A stretch of 10,238 bases of DNA from Bdellovibrio sp. (GCA_003176075.1 PSRN01000132.1:1-10238); one strand, 5' to 3'; shown: positions 1 through 6,428, counted from the stretch's first letter. The notes: generated from the letters alone by a model not told the origin. Program-made: numbers and translations.

Positions 1-1983
1 GATAGCGATTAAACCGTCCCGCCGATAAGGTTTACTCAGATAACTGTTGCATCCAGCATTTAGACACTTTTGCAAATCTTCCTTCATCGCGTGGGCCGTC
101 AACGCGATGATTGGGGTCAGAACGCCCATCCTTCTAAGGTGCTGGGTCGCCGTATATCCATCCATGACCGGCATCTGAATATCCATGAGCACAAGATCAT
201 ACTTCACTTTCTTGGCACGTTCGATGGCTTCCAACCCATGATTAACGACGTCGACCTCAGCGCCGGCCCGAGACAGATATTGACGAGCAAGAATCTGGTT
301 GTCGGCAGAGTCCTCGACCAGAAGAATTCTTTTACCGCTTAGTATTTTTGCGTCCTTCGGCAGTGTCGGTTGCGACCGGGCCGGAGATTGTTGGGGCTCT
401 TCCAGGGCAATTGAAATGACAAAGGTACTGCCTTTCCCTGGCTCGCTATTTTCAAGAACGACGTCGCCACCAAGAAACTGGGCCAAACGCCTGGACAGGG
501 TCAAACCGAGACCCGTTCCACCGTATTTTTTGCTGGTGGACAGATCAAGCTGGGAGAATGGCTGAAAGAGTTTGTCCATTGATTTGGACTCGATGCCAAG
601 ACCCGTATCCTTGACTGTGCAGATCAATCGTTGGTCTTGAGTTTCAAACTTTACGGAGACTCCCCCTTTCTCAGTAAATTTGACTGCATTGCCAACGATA
701 TTGAGCAAAATCTGTTTGAAGCGGGTGGCGTCCGTAGTGATACTCTGGGGAAGGTCCTTACCCTCGATCTGCAGATAAATCCCTTTTTCTTGGCAGCGCA
801 ACGCCATGATGGACTCAAGGTCCGAGAGAATTTGATCCAGTGGACAAACCGATTTCTCAATTTCCAGTTTGCCGGCTTCGACCTTTGAAATATCCAGAAT
901 GTCATTGATAATGGCGGCGACGTTCGCGCCCGTGCGCTCAATAATATTAAGATAGTTGCGACGCTCCACTTCAGTGACTGCAGGATCTTTCAGCAAATCG
1001 GCAAATCCCAGAATTGAATTCAGCGGCGTGCGAATCTCATGACTCATATTGGCTAAAAACAAATTCTTTATTTCATTGGATCGCTCAGCCAATCTGCGTT
1101 CACTGACCGTTTCTTTGAGGTTGGTTGCCATTTTATTGAGAGCTTCGGCAAGCATTCCCAGCTCATCGCGCGAACGTACCGGCAAAACTCGATTGAGATC
1201 GCCATCTCCAACCCTGTTTGCGAAATCGTGAAGTTCGTTCAACGACCTTTTGAGAGCTCTGCTAAGAAAGAAAGTCAACATGAGACCCGTACTCTCGACC
1301 GTTGCGACGAGTGTAATCAGCGTCACCATGAGCAATTGCTCGAGCCATCTTGAGGCCTCACCGAGAATATAAGAAAACCTATTTTCAATCTCAGTGAGAC
1401 GGTCGTTAATGCCTGAAATCTTCAACAGAAGACTTTGAACTTTGTCGCGATCCCCGTCCTGCCCGCTGGCGGCAATTACGCCATGAAGTTCCGCCGCGGT
1501 GTTGATCAATCGAAATATCCATTCATCCGCGCGCACCCATTCGGTAATTGCCCGTTCAATGTAGTCAACATTATGAAATCGACGCAATAGACCGATCACC
1601 GGCATAATGTCGTCCCGATGAAGTTTCCCCTGCAAGAATCCCTGGATGACTGGCTCTGGATTCTCCCCCGCTCTTGGCATCCCCATCCGGGCGTTGTGAT
1701 CTCCGAGCGGAATCTGAAGGTGCTCTTGCATCGCGAAGTAGTGTTTTTCGTCGCCCGTAACGGCGTAGCTTAGGAGTTCATGGACCGCATCCTTTTGCGC
1801 TTTTGACCAAGTGCCTTCACCCGCGACGAGGGCCCGGACCGCGGACAGCGTATTCATTGCGAACAATAACGTAAAAAGTTCGGTGGCAATGAGGAGTGCC
1901 ATGATTCCGACAACGGCGTAGAGCTTGTGGGAGACTGAAAGGCTCGTCCACCAGCCTTTGGGTATGTGGACAATCCTTTTCAT
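1..1983 (-). CDS. Hybrid sensor histidine kinase (HAMP-HisKA-HATPase-REC), 3' end cut by window edge
   Basis: Inner-membrane sensor kinase expected to autophosphorylate on His and pass phosphate to its own receiver; 661 codons are visible and the C-terminus is missing. Seen: TM1 about residues 20-43, a mostly helical extracytoplasmic region to about 215, TM2 about 217-240, then a HAMP-like linker ending near 293 with the typical D-E-L-G-x-L segment. HisKA has NMSHEIRTPL with His315. The HATPase has an N-box (Asn432), a DTGLGI G1 box and GGTGLGL G2 box. The receiver has Glu557/Asp558, phospho-acceptor Asp601 in MDIQMPVMDG, Thr629 and Lys651, so all its key residues are inside the window. ATG at 1983 follows AGAGAGGT at good spacing. 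It is last in the leftward gene set, 71 nt after the OmpR gene. An HPt domain could follow beyond the edge. The kinase call is firm; the signal sensed is unknown. Confidence 0.95.
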   Translation of the reverse strand, partial: MKRIVHIPKGWWTSLSVSHKLYAVVGIMALLIATELFTLLFAMNTLSAVRALVAGEGTWSKAQKDAVHELLSYAVTGDEKHYFAMQEHLQIPLGDHNARMGMPRAGENPEPVIQGFLQGKLHRDDIMPVIGLLRRFHNVDYIERAITEWVRADEWIFRLINTAAELHGVIAASGQDGDRDKVQSLLLKISGINDRLTEIENRFSYILGEASRWLEQLLMVTLITLVATVESTGLMLTFFLSRALKRSLNELHDFANRVGDGDLNRVLPVRSRDELGMLAEALNKMATNLKETVSERRLAERSNEIKNLFLANMSHEIRTPLNSILGFADLLKDPAVTEVERRNYLNIIERTGANVAAIINDILDISKVEAGKLEIEKSVCPLDQILSDLESIMALRCQEKGIYLQIEGKDLPQSITTDATRFKQILLNIVGNAVKFTEKGGVSVKFETQDQRLICTVKDTGLGIESKSMDKLFQPFSQLDLSTSKKYGGTGLGLTLSRRLAQFLGGDVVLENSEPGKGSTFVISIALEEPQQSPARSQPTLPKDAKILSGKRILLVEDSADNQILARQYLSRAGAEVDVVNHGLEAIERAKKVKYDLVLMDIQMPVMDGYTATQHLRRMGVLTPIIALTAHAMKEDLQKCLNAGCNSYLSKPYRRDGLIAI

Positions 1984-2054
1984 GACGACCTCTCTTTACT
2001 CAAGTTGGAAACAGCACCTCATTTATTAATCATTCATTCTCGTCAATATTGTGG
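1984..2054 (-). promoter_or_regulatory. Intergenic spacer before hybrid kinase, possible weak internal promoter
   Basis: This AT-rich 71-nt spacer is the only sizeable gap in the leftward gene set. On the minus strand it holds TTGACG (2046-2041) and, just upstream, TTGACC (2058-2053). Both resemble a -35 box, and AT-rich sequence follows them (TAAATG at 2025-2020, a 15-nt spacer from TTGACG). The -10 match is poor, so an independent promoter for the kinase is only a possibility. No terminator-like hairpin with a T-run is evident, so read-through from the OmpR gene is equally likely. Confidence 0.2.
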
Positions 2055-2747
2055 TCAATCGATTTGAGGACTGGTAACGTAAGCATATCCGCTGCCGTAA
2101 ACAGTCACGATGTTTTTTCCTTCCTCGCCGACCTTCCTGCGGAGATGCGCTATGTGTGAATCTATACTCTTGGACTCGATATGAACACCGTGGGATTTCC
2201 ATATTGAAGAAAGTAATTCTCGACGGGAGACAGGGTTATTGGCCTGACGAATGAGAGTGAGAAAGATTCGAAATTCTGTCGGGGTGAGTGCCAGGTCGGT
2301 TTTGCCCGTTGTGCTCACTCGAAAGCAGCTCTGAAATTTATAGTCGAATTCAAACTGATTAAAGGCCACGGACGTAGTTTGAGACAATTTGTGACCTTTC
2401 AATCGCAAATCGACGCGCGCCTTGAGCTCTTCCATTAGAAACGGTTTCCGAATGAAGTCCTCGGCGCCGCAGCTGAGTGCGGAGACCACTGTTGAAGGAT
2501 GGATGTCACCGGTGAGCATCAGTTTCACCATATGCCCATAAAGTGGGTTCTTGGCGATTTCGATGCAAAAATCGAGACCGCTGCCATCCGGAAGATTCAC
2601 GTCGATCAGTGCGACGTCGAAGGTGCCAGCGTTAATTTCGAGTCTGGCGTCGTGAAGCGACAAAGCCTGGTTCACCTCGTGAGGTTCAAGGCCCCTCTTA
2701 ACCAGCTCACCCATATCGCGACAGTCATCGATGAGAAGGATTTTCAT
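2055..2747 (-). CDS. OmpR/PhoB-family response regulator (REC + winged helix)
   Basis: A 230-residue DNA-binding response regulator of normal family length. Receiver: acidic pair Asp7/Asp8, phospho-acceptor Asp49 in the segment LIDVNLPDGSG, Thr79 in MLTGD, and Lys101 in RKPF, all the residues needed for phosphorylation. The C-terminal half (about 130-228) is a Trans_reg_C winged helix with LTPTEFRI near its start, a recognition-helix segment SIDSHIAHLRRKV, and the wing segment GSGYAYV. The ATG at 2747 lies inside the end of the SDR gene (23-nt overlap) after a G-rich stretch (GGGGGGTT), so the two are probably translated from one mRNA. It is the natural output partner for the hybrid kinase downstream, or for an HPt protein in the cluster. 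Its target promoters cannot be told from the sequence. Confidence 0.95.
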   Translation of the reverse strand: MKILLIDDCRDMGELVKRGLEPHEVNQALSLHDARLEINAGTFDVALIDVNLPDGSGLDFCIEIAKNPLYGHMVKLMLTGDIHPSTVVSALSCGAEDFIRKPFLMEELKARVDLRLKGHKLSQTTSVAFNQFEFDYKFQSCFRVSTTGKTDLALTPTEFRIFLTLIRQANNPVSRRELLSSIWKSHGVHIESKSIDSHIAHLRRKVGEEGKNIVTVYGSGYAYVTSPQID

Positions 2748-3615
2748 GGCGAACCCCCCAGTGACCTGACCCAGGTAGAAGTTTGAACATCAATTGATGA
2801 AATAGATTGCGAGGCAGGTAGCGGCGCAGCCAAGTGAAGAGAAGAGCATCGCGGGTGACCGGAGTTCGCAATGGCGGATTCGAGGACCCGATGAGCCGAA
2901 CAATCTTAGCCGCGATCGCTTCTGGAGTCGAGTTTGAGACGTGCATCAGCCGCTCAATAAAGGGCGTCAGGTCAGCGTAGAATTCAGAATGAGGCCCGGA
3001 AAGCCTGCGGCTAAATAATGCTTTGTTCGACAGACGCACCTTGCGAAATGAATCGGAATGTATGAATCCCGGCTGAACCAGGCAAACACTAATGCCAAAG
3101 GGTCTGGTTTCGTACCAAAGGGCTTCGGTCGCTCCTTCAAGAGCGAATTTGGAAGCGCTGTATGACGCCATCGTTGGCATCGCCATCATACCACTCACCG
3201 AGGACACATTGACGATCTTGCCCGCCCGCTTCTCCCTCATCGCCGGCAGGACCATGCGAATGAGCGACAACGGGCCGAGATAATTCGTTCTTATTTGCAT
3301 CAGTTCGGACTCTTCGTCCATGTGTTCAACGACTCCACGATAGCAAACGCCGGCGTTATTAATCAGTATGTCCACCCCGCCCCATTCAATTGAGATTGAA
3401 TTTACAAGAGAGCTGATTTGCTGATCATTCGTGACGTCAAGTTCCCGAACGTGAAAGTCTTCCGATTCCTTGAAGCGCGCTTTCAGCTCGTCGAACGAGG
3501 GTCCACGGGCAGTCACCACGGTGCGGTACCTCTCGCAATGATAAAGATGATTGGCCAAAGCCAGACCGAGGCCTGAATTGCACCCGGTCACCAGAACGAC
3601 CTCCTTATGAACCAT
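2725..3615 (-). CDS. Classical short-chain dehydrogenase/reductase (SDR)
   Basis: A 296-residue cytoplasmic NAD(P)-dependent oxidoreductase of the classical SDR fold. Cofactor motif TGCNSGLG at residues 10-17; Asp60-Val61 for the adenine ring; NNAG at 86-89; Asn111; catalytic Ser139 in NVSSVSG; Tyr152 and Lys156 in YSASK; then PGF after the active site. The C-terminal extension (about 200-296) resembles the longer SDRs related to retinol or 17-beta-hydroxysteroid dehydrogenases; the substrate is unknown. I chose ATG 3615, which has GGAG about 7 nt upstream and starts directly at the first strand (MVHKEVVLVTG). An in-frame upstream start at 3696 would add 27 residues with no SDR character, inside the neighbouring gene. 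It overlaps the HPt-REC gene by 11 nt and the OmpR gene by 23 nt. A metabolic enzyme within a signalling operon is unusual; it may be the effector or only a passenger. Confidence 0.93.
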   Translation of the reverse strand: MVHKEVVLVTGCNSGLGLALANHLYHCERYRTVVTARGPSFDELKARFKESEDFHVRELDVTNDQQISSLVNSISIEWGGVDILINNAGVCYRGVVEHMDEESELMQIRTNYLGPLSLIRMVLPAMREKRAGKIVNVSSVSGMMAMPTMASYSASKFALEGATEALWYETRPFGISVCLVQPGFIHSDSFRKVRLSNKALFSRRLSGPHSEFYADLTPFIERLMHVSNSTPEAIAAKIVRLIGSSNPPLRTPVTRDALLFTWLRRYLPRNLFHQLMFKLLPGSGHWGVRHENPSHR

Positions 3616-4444
3616 TTTGAATCTCCAAGTCGGTGCCGTCGGCACCTCCGCAGTCCAGGGAGAGATTGGAAAGAGCATGTTGTAAAACAGATTCACATTC
3701 GGCTTGCACCAGCGGCTTGCCGAGAATCCAGGGATGGCGCGGATAGGCCTTCGTATATTCGACGACTTTTTCGCGATCGGCGCCAGAAGTCAGGATCATC
3801 TCGAAGGGGCCGCTGGTGGTTTTCTGAACTTGGTCTAGAACGTCGAGACCTGTCTTCGCGCCAGCCAAAAAAATATCAGTAACGATCAAATTGTATGGAA
3901 ACCCAACGTTGGAGCACTGCCGAATCTTGTTCAATGCCTCGGATCCACTGATCACCCAATCCATGGAATGGATCGGAAAGAAGCGATCAAACAGACTTTG
4001 CCAGATCGGTCTCAAACTCATATCATCCTCGACAACAAGAACGTGGATCCCTTTCTTAACCAATTTCGTCAAAAACTCGAGATCCTTTTGGCTGGCTTCA
4101 TAACAGCTTGCAAATTCAGCGAAGGAGTTCTTAGTCCGGTCCAAAGATCCGCGCCCGGCGTCTTCTTCGATTTCACCGCACATGGCAGACAATCTAGTTG
4201 CGCCAACATTGAAACTACTGGCTTTCAAGCGGTGGGCAACGAACTTGATTTGCTCAAAATTAGCTTCGCCCATGGCGTTCTTCATTGCCATCACCAGCGC
4301 CGGTCCGGCCTCAAGATAGGCCCTGACGACAGCCATTACCAGCTCCAGTTCGTCTTGGCCTCTGGCAAATTCCGCCATAACCGCCAGTTGAGAGATATCG
4401 ATCTCCCATTTTCGCTCCGGCAGCTTATCAAATAGACTCTTCAT
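3605..4444 (-). CDS. HPt-receiver fusion protein
   Basis: A 279-residue soluble protein with an N-terminal HPt domain and a C-terminal receiver. HPt: about residues 15-125, phosphorylatable His71 in VAHRLKASS followed by the usual N-V-G-A helix (cf. H-x-L-K-G/A-S). Receiver: about 133-260, acidic pair Asp140/Asp141 in VLVVEDD, phospho-acceptor Asp190, Ser220 at the Thr/Ser position, Lys243 in LGKPL. The loop after Asp190 reads IFLAGAKTG rather than the usual x-x-M-P form. There is no DNA-binding or enzymatic output domain, so the protein is likely a relay node or phosphate sink. The start ATG 4444 has GGAGG 6 nt upstream, overlaps the stop of the HPF-like gene as ATGA, and lies in a hairpin (see 4442-4461). 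The receiver is clearly paralogous to that of the protein at 4796-5233. Confidence 0.92.
   Translation of the reverse strand: MKSLFDKLPERKWEIDISQLAVMAEFARGQDELELVMAVVRAYLEAGPALVMAMKNAMGEANFEQIKFVAHRLKASSFNVGATRLSAMCGEIEEDAGRGSLDRTKNSFAEFASCYEASQKDLEFLTKLVKKGIHVLVVEDDMSLRPIWQSLFDRFFPIHSMDWVISGSEALNKIRQCSNVGFPYNLIVTDIFLAGAKTGLDVLDQVQKTTSGPFEMILTSGADREKVVEYTKAYPRHPWILGKPLVQAECESVLQHALSNLSLDCGGADGTDLEIQNGS
3632..3646 (-). promoter_or_regulatory. 6-bp inverted repeat just upstream of the SDR ribosome binding site
   Basis: GGTGCC and GGCACC arms (3632-3637, 3641-3646) surround a 3-nt loop, a perfect short stem in the mRNA inside the last codons of the HPt-REC gene. The SDR Shine-Dalgarno (GGAG, 3626-3623) begins 5 nt after the stem. 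It could affect ribosome access or coupling. It may equally be a chance product of the codons for the Gly-rich tail (GGADGTD). Confidence 0.3.
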
Positions 4445-4764
4445 GCCGAACCTCCGGCATGGGGTTGGTCTTGGTCAAAATCGCGCTGATATTTCCATCG
4501 TTGAATTTCGATGTTCGCCTCGTTGAACGCTCTCTCAATTGCCATAAAAGGGCTTCTGGACTTTCGTGCGATGTTGATCCTCAAATCGCTCGATCGCAAA
4601 CGAATTTGCGCGACAAATCCATTGCTATCCTTTGAAATCAGGCAACTCGCGACGCTGTCCGAAGGAGCGGTTTCCGTCAGGAGATCTAGCCGCGTCCGCG
4701 CGAAACTCTCGGTTGCGGGTTGGTACGGAATTTCAATAAATGAGACAAATGTATTGTCAAACAT
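4441..4764 (-). CDS. Small HPF/RaiA-like (ribosome hibernation / S30AE) protein
   Basis: A 107-residue protein. The predicted order of elements matches the beta-alpha-beta-beta-beta-alpha fold of HPF/RaiA: strand 5-12 (FVSFIEI), helix 16-31, strands 37-45, 48-57 and 60-68, helix 70-91 (SPFMAIERAFNEANIEIQRW). The segment ISKDSNGFVAQIRL (43-56) lines up with the recalled E. coli RaiA segment LSKEPQGFVADATI, and the following helix lines up with the RaiA terminal helix rich in A-I and Q-L/R-K. Family members bind the 30S decoding centre and inactivate ribosomes in stationary phase or stress. It has the short form, with no C-terminal dimerisation domain. A near-perfect SD (AAAGGAGGT, 4777-4769) precedes ATG 4764, suggesting strong translation. 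It follows the receiver gene after 31 nt and overlaps the HPt-REC gene by 4 nt. The fold assignment is by eye; a distinct role on another RNA or protein is possible. Confidence 0.68.
   Translation of the reverse strand: MFDNTFVSFIEIPYQPATESFARTRLDLLTETAPSDSVASCLISKDSNGFVAQIRLRSSDLRINIARKSRSPFMAIERAFNEANIEIQRWKYQRDFDQDQPHAGGSA
4442..4461 (-). promoter_or_regulatory. mRNA hairpin enclosing SD and start codon of HPt-REC gene
   Basis: CATGCCG (4442-4448) and CGGCATG (4455-4461) are perfect 7-bp arms around a 6-nt loop. In the leftward mRNA the loop carries GAGG of the Shine-Dalgarno, and the 3' arm contains the AUG of the HPt-REC gene (4444-4442). The stop codon of the HPF-like gene overlaps this AUG. 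Ribosomes finishing the upstream gene would melt the stem, so this looks like a translational-coupling device. The structure is seen; the function is inferred. Confidence 0.6.
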
Positions 4765-4768
4765 ACAG

Positions 4769-4777
4769 ACCTCCTTT
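4769..4777 (-). promoter_or_regulatory. Near-perfect Shine-Dalgarno of the HPF-like gene
   Basis: AAAGGAGGT on the minus strand lies 4 nt before ATG 4764. It is the strongest ribosome binding site in the window and fixes the start of the HPF-like gene. Confidence 0.8.
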
Positions 4778-4778
4778 C

Positions 4779-4808
4779 AATCAAATCCGGTCAAATTAAA
4801 TCAAATCC
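4779..4808 (-). repeat. Three 10-bp tandem units with TCAAAT core
   Basis: The core TCAAAT occurs at 4781, 4791 and 4801, exactly one helical turn apart. The first and third 10-bp units are identical (AATCAAATCC at 4779-4788 and 4799-4808); the middle one is degenerate. The array covers the 3' end of the receiver gene (its last codons and TAA) and the spacer before the HPF-like gene's SD. It could be a protein- or RNA-binding array, or a small local duplication. Confidence 0.6.
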
Positions 4809-5233
4809 CTAAGTGCTTCTTTGCAGTCTTTCGCTTTCAGCGGTTTCGAGAGGTATGTCGGGACGTCAAGCTCATCGGACATCAATGCCTTGAATTTTTC
4901 CGGGGAAAGCCCACTGACAAAAGCAAATCTGCTCGCGGCTTCGCTGAATCTTCTCCACAGCTCTATTCCGGTTCGCGCACCTGCAAGAAAAATGTCAGCG
5001 ACCACCAGATCATAGGGTTGCTGGATTCGATACTGCTCAAGAATCATCGCTTCGGCGCGCTCCGCGGAGGTGGCCCAATCCAGACGGGATCTTGGAAACA
5101 GCTCGAAAACGACACTCTTCCACAGGGGGAGAAAAGCGAGATCGTCCTCAACAACAAGAACTTGAATTGGACGTTGATGAATGTCCAGTCCCCAGGGGGC
5201 GAAGTCACTTTCTTGGTCTTGAATTGTCATCAT
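4796..5233 (-). CDS. Stand-alone receiver (REC-only) protein
   Basis: A 145-residue single-domain response regulator with no output domain. After a roughly 22-residue N-terminal tail come VLVVEDD (Asp30/Asp31), phospho-acceptor Asp80 in VVADIFLAGARTG, Ser107 in FVSG, and Lys130 in LSKPL. It shares with the receiver of the HPt-REC protein the pattern VLVVEDD-x4-P-x-W-x-S, the F-P...D-W segment, a P-Y before the acceptor strand, and the D-I-F-L-A-G-A-[KR]-T-G loop, so the two are paralogues. Start: ATG 5233, followed at once by a second ATG (5230), has AGGGAGG 5 nt upstream. An upstream in-frame TTG would add 27 Lys/Arg/Gly-rich residues and looks non-coding. First gene of the leftward operon, divergent from the OmpR gene at 5336. 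It probably acts as a shuttle or sink in a phosphorelay. Confidence 0.9.
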   Translation of the reverse strand: MMTIQDQESDFAPWGLDIHQRPIQVLVVEDDLAFLPLWKSVVFELFPRSRLDWATSAERAEAMILEQYRIQQPYDLVVADIFLAGARTGIELWRRFSEAASRFAFVSGLSPEKFKALMSDELDVPTYLSKPLKAKDCKEALRDLI

Positions 5234-5335
5234 GGGACCCTCCCTTCTCTTACCCCCTATCATCGGATTCCCGTTTATCTTCCGTTTTGATTTTGTTTGA
5301 AGACTTTGCAACACGTGCTATCCTTCATGAATCCC
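5234..5335. promoter_or_regulatory. Divergent intergenic region between the receiver operon and the OmpR gene
   Basis: This roughly 100-bp region must carry the leftward operon promoter and that of the rightward OmpR gene. Candidates: rightward TTGAAG (5297-5302) with a 16-nt spacer to TATCCT (5319-5324); leftward TTCAAA with a 16-nt spacer to GATAAA. Both are imperfect. A CACGTG palindrome lies at 5312-5317. If the rightward call is right, the OmpR mRNA would have almost no leader, consistent with the lack of an SD there. Confidence 0.4.
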
Positions 5336-6022
5336 ATGGAAAGAATTTGTTGCGTCGAGGATGCCGCTGATTACCAGATATTGATCGAGAGTGCATTGCG
5401 CGGATTTGAGATCGTATTTTGCTCGACTCTTTCTGAAGCAAAAACTGTTCTGAACAGGGAAGGCAAATTTTTTTCGCTTTTGATTCTTGATATTTCTCTA
5501 CCTGACGGGAATGGGATCCGGTTTTTGTCAGAAGCGAAGTTGCAAAACGGGGTTCCGGACATTCCGGTATTTGTTGTCACCTCGGACACGGATGTCATGA
5601 GCAAGGTCACAGCCTTTGGTATTGGAATTGAAGACTATATATGCAAGCCATTTGAGGCGCTTGAACTGCGAGCTCGTGTGGATGCGAAACTCAAGTACAT
5701 CCGAAGTCGCCAAAGCAAAGATTCCCGTATTCAGTTCGGTGATCTCAATATTGATTCAGCGAAAATGCTGGTGCAGATTTCAGGCTCGAGTGAGAGAATT
5801 GAATTGACCCCCATTGAATTCAAAATCATCGCACTGCTGATACGCCACCCAGGCAACGTCTATTCCCGGGCTCAAATCATTGACGACGTTTGGGGATCGT
5901 CAACTCACATTACTGATCGCACCGTCGATGCGCATATCAGCCATTTGCGTAAGAAACTTGCCGATTCGAACGTGGAAATCAGCACTGTTCTTTCCATGGG
6001 ATATAAAGTTGCCCTCAAATAA
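5336..6022 (+). CDS. OmpR/PhoB-family response regulator (REC + winged helix)
   Basis: A 228-residue response regulator. Receiver: Glu8/Asp9 acidic pair in CVEDAAD, phospho-acceptor Asp52 in LDISLPDGNG, Thr82 in VVTSD, Lys104 in CKPFE. Winged helix: about 130-226, with LTPIEFKI, recognition segment TVDAHISHLRKKL, and wing S-M-G-Y-K-V. It closely parallels the leftward OmpR protein at 2055-2747. Start is uncertain: ATG 5336 gives the usual N-terminus (MERICCVEDA), ATG 5327 and TTG 5297 are in frame upstream, and none has a convincing SD, so weak or leaderless initiation is possible. It is divergent from the receiver operon, and its stop overlaps by 8 nt the stop of the convergent HPt gene. A plausible role is transcriptional output of the relay, perhaps including this divergent promoter region. 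Confidence 0.93.
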   Translation: MERICCVEDAADYQILIESALRGFEIVFCSTLSEAKTVLNREGKFFSLLILDISLPDGNGIRFLSEAKLQNGVPDIPVFVVTSDTDVMSKVTAFGIGIEDYICKPFEALELRARVDAKLKYIRSRQSKDSRIQFGDLNIDSAKMLVQISGSSERIELTPIEFKIIALLIRHPGNVYSRAQIIDDVWGSSTHITDRTVDAHISHLRKKLADSNVEISTVLSMGYKVALK

Positions 6023-6428
6023 ATGAACTAAGGTTTGGACAGTGTTCTTGGAGAGAATTCAATAACCCCTGACACTGCGTTCGAATCGCGAGAATACCGC
6101 TCTCGAGTTGAGAAAACGCGGCTCCCTGTTTCAACTTGGCCATCGCCGATCGGCAATTCTGTCCAAGGCCCAGAAATCCTATGAGTTCGGCGGAACCCGC
6201 CAGCTTGTGGGCCACCTGTGCAACCAAGTCGCCGTCCTTCCGCTGCAGGCTTTGGTCTAGTCTTTCAATCCCGACTTCTAATGAAAGCCGGAATTGATTC
6301 AGAATTCTCAAGGCCACCTCCTCAGAGGTATCTCGCCCGAGATCTCCAAACACCTCAGGGGAAAATCCAGCTACTGATGTGAAACCTTTTAGAAATGCAT
6401 CAAAGGTATTATCTGCTCCATTTCTCAT
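6015..6428 (-). CDS. Stand-alone HPt phosphotransfer protein
   Basis: A 137-residue soluble HPt protein. The phosphorylatable His74 sits in VAHKLAGSAELIGF, the classical H-K-L-x-G-S-A signature, followed by the helix G-L-G-Q-N-C-R-S-A-M. The flanking regions (about 35-65 and 105-130) are helical, consistent with a four-helix bundle; there is no kinase or receiver domain. It should carry phosphate between hybrid-kinase receivers and response regulators. ATG 6428 is preceded by GGGAGGG 6 nt upstream; an in-frame TTG further upstream adds unrelated residues. Its promoter region faces that of the hybrid kinase at 6548, and it converges on the OmpR gene with overlapping stops. It is the most obvious partner for that hybrid kinase, which has no HPt of its own. 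Confidence 0.9.
   Translation of the reverse strand: MRNGADNTFDAFLKGFTSVAGFSPEVFGDLGRDTSEEVALRILNQFRLSLEVGIERLDQSLQRKDGDLVAQVAHKLAGSAELIGFLGLGQNCRSAMAKLKQGAAFSQLESGILAIRTQCQGLLNSLQEHCPNLSSFI

Noticed and set aside
3632..3646. The GGTGCC/GGCACC stem as an intrinsic terminator inside the operon
   Set aside because: No T-run follows it on either strand, and genes continue in the same direction with overlaps. Kept only as a possible translational element.
3616..3696. A longer SDR with 27 extra N-terminal residues
   Set aside because: The extra residues lie entirely in the HPt-REC gene. The ATG at 3615 has a GGAG site and begins directly at the Rossmann strand.
3968..4435. A 155-codon plus-strand frame opposite the HPt-REC gene
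   Set aside because: The product is low in hydrophobic core patterning and rich in His/Gln/Arg, typical of antisense translation, and it lies opposite a well-supported gene.
4511..5290. A 259-codon open frame on the plus strand, antisense to the HPF-like and receiver-only genes
   Set aside because: Its product has no recognisable domain, it lies wholly opposite two genes with clear family motifs and strong SDs, and it has no SD of its own. It is probably a shadow of codon bias.
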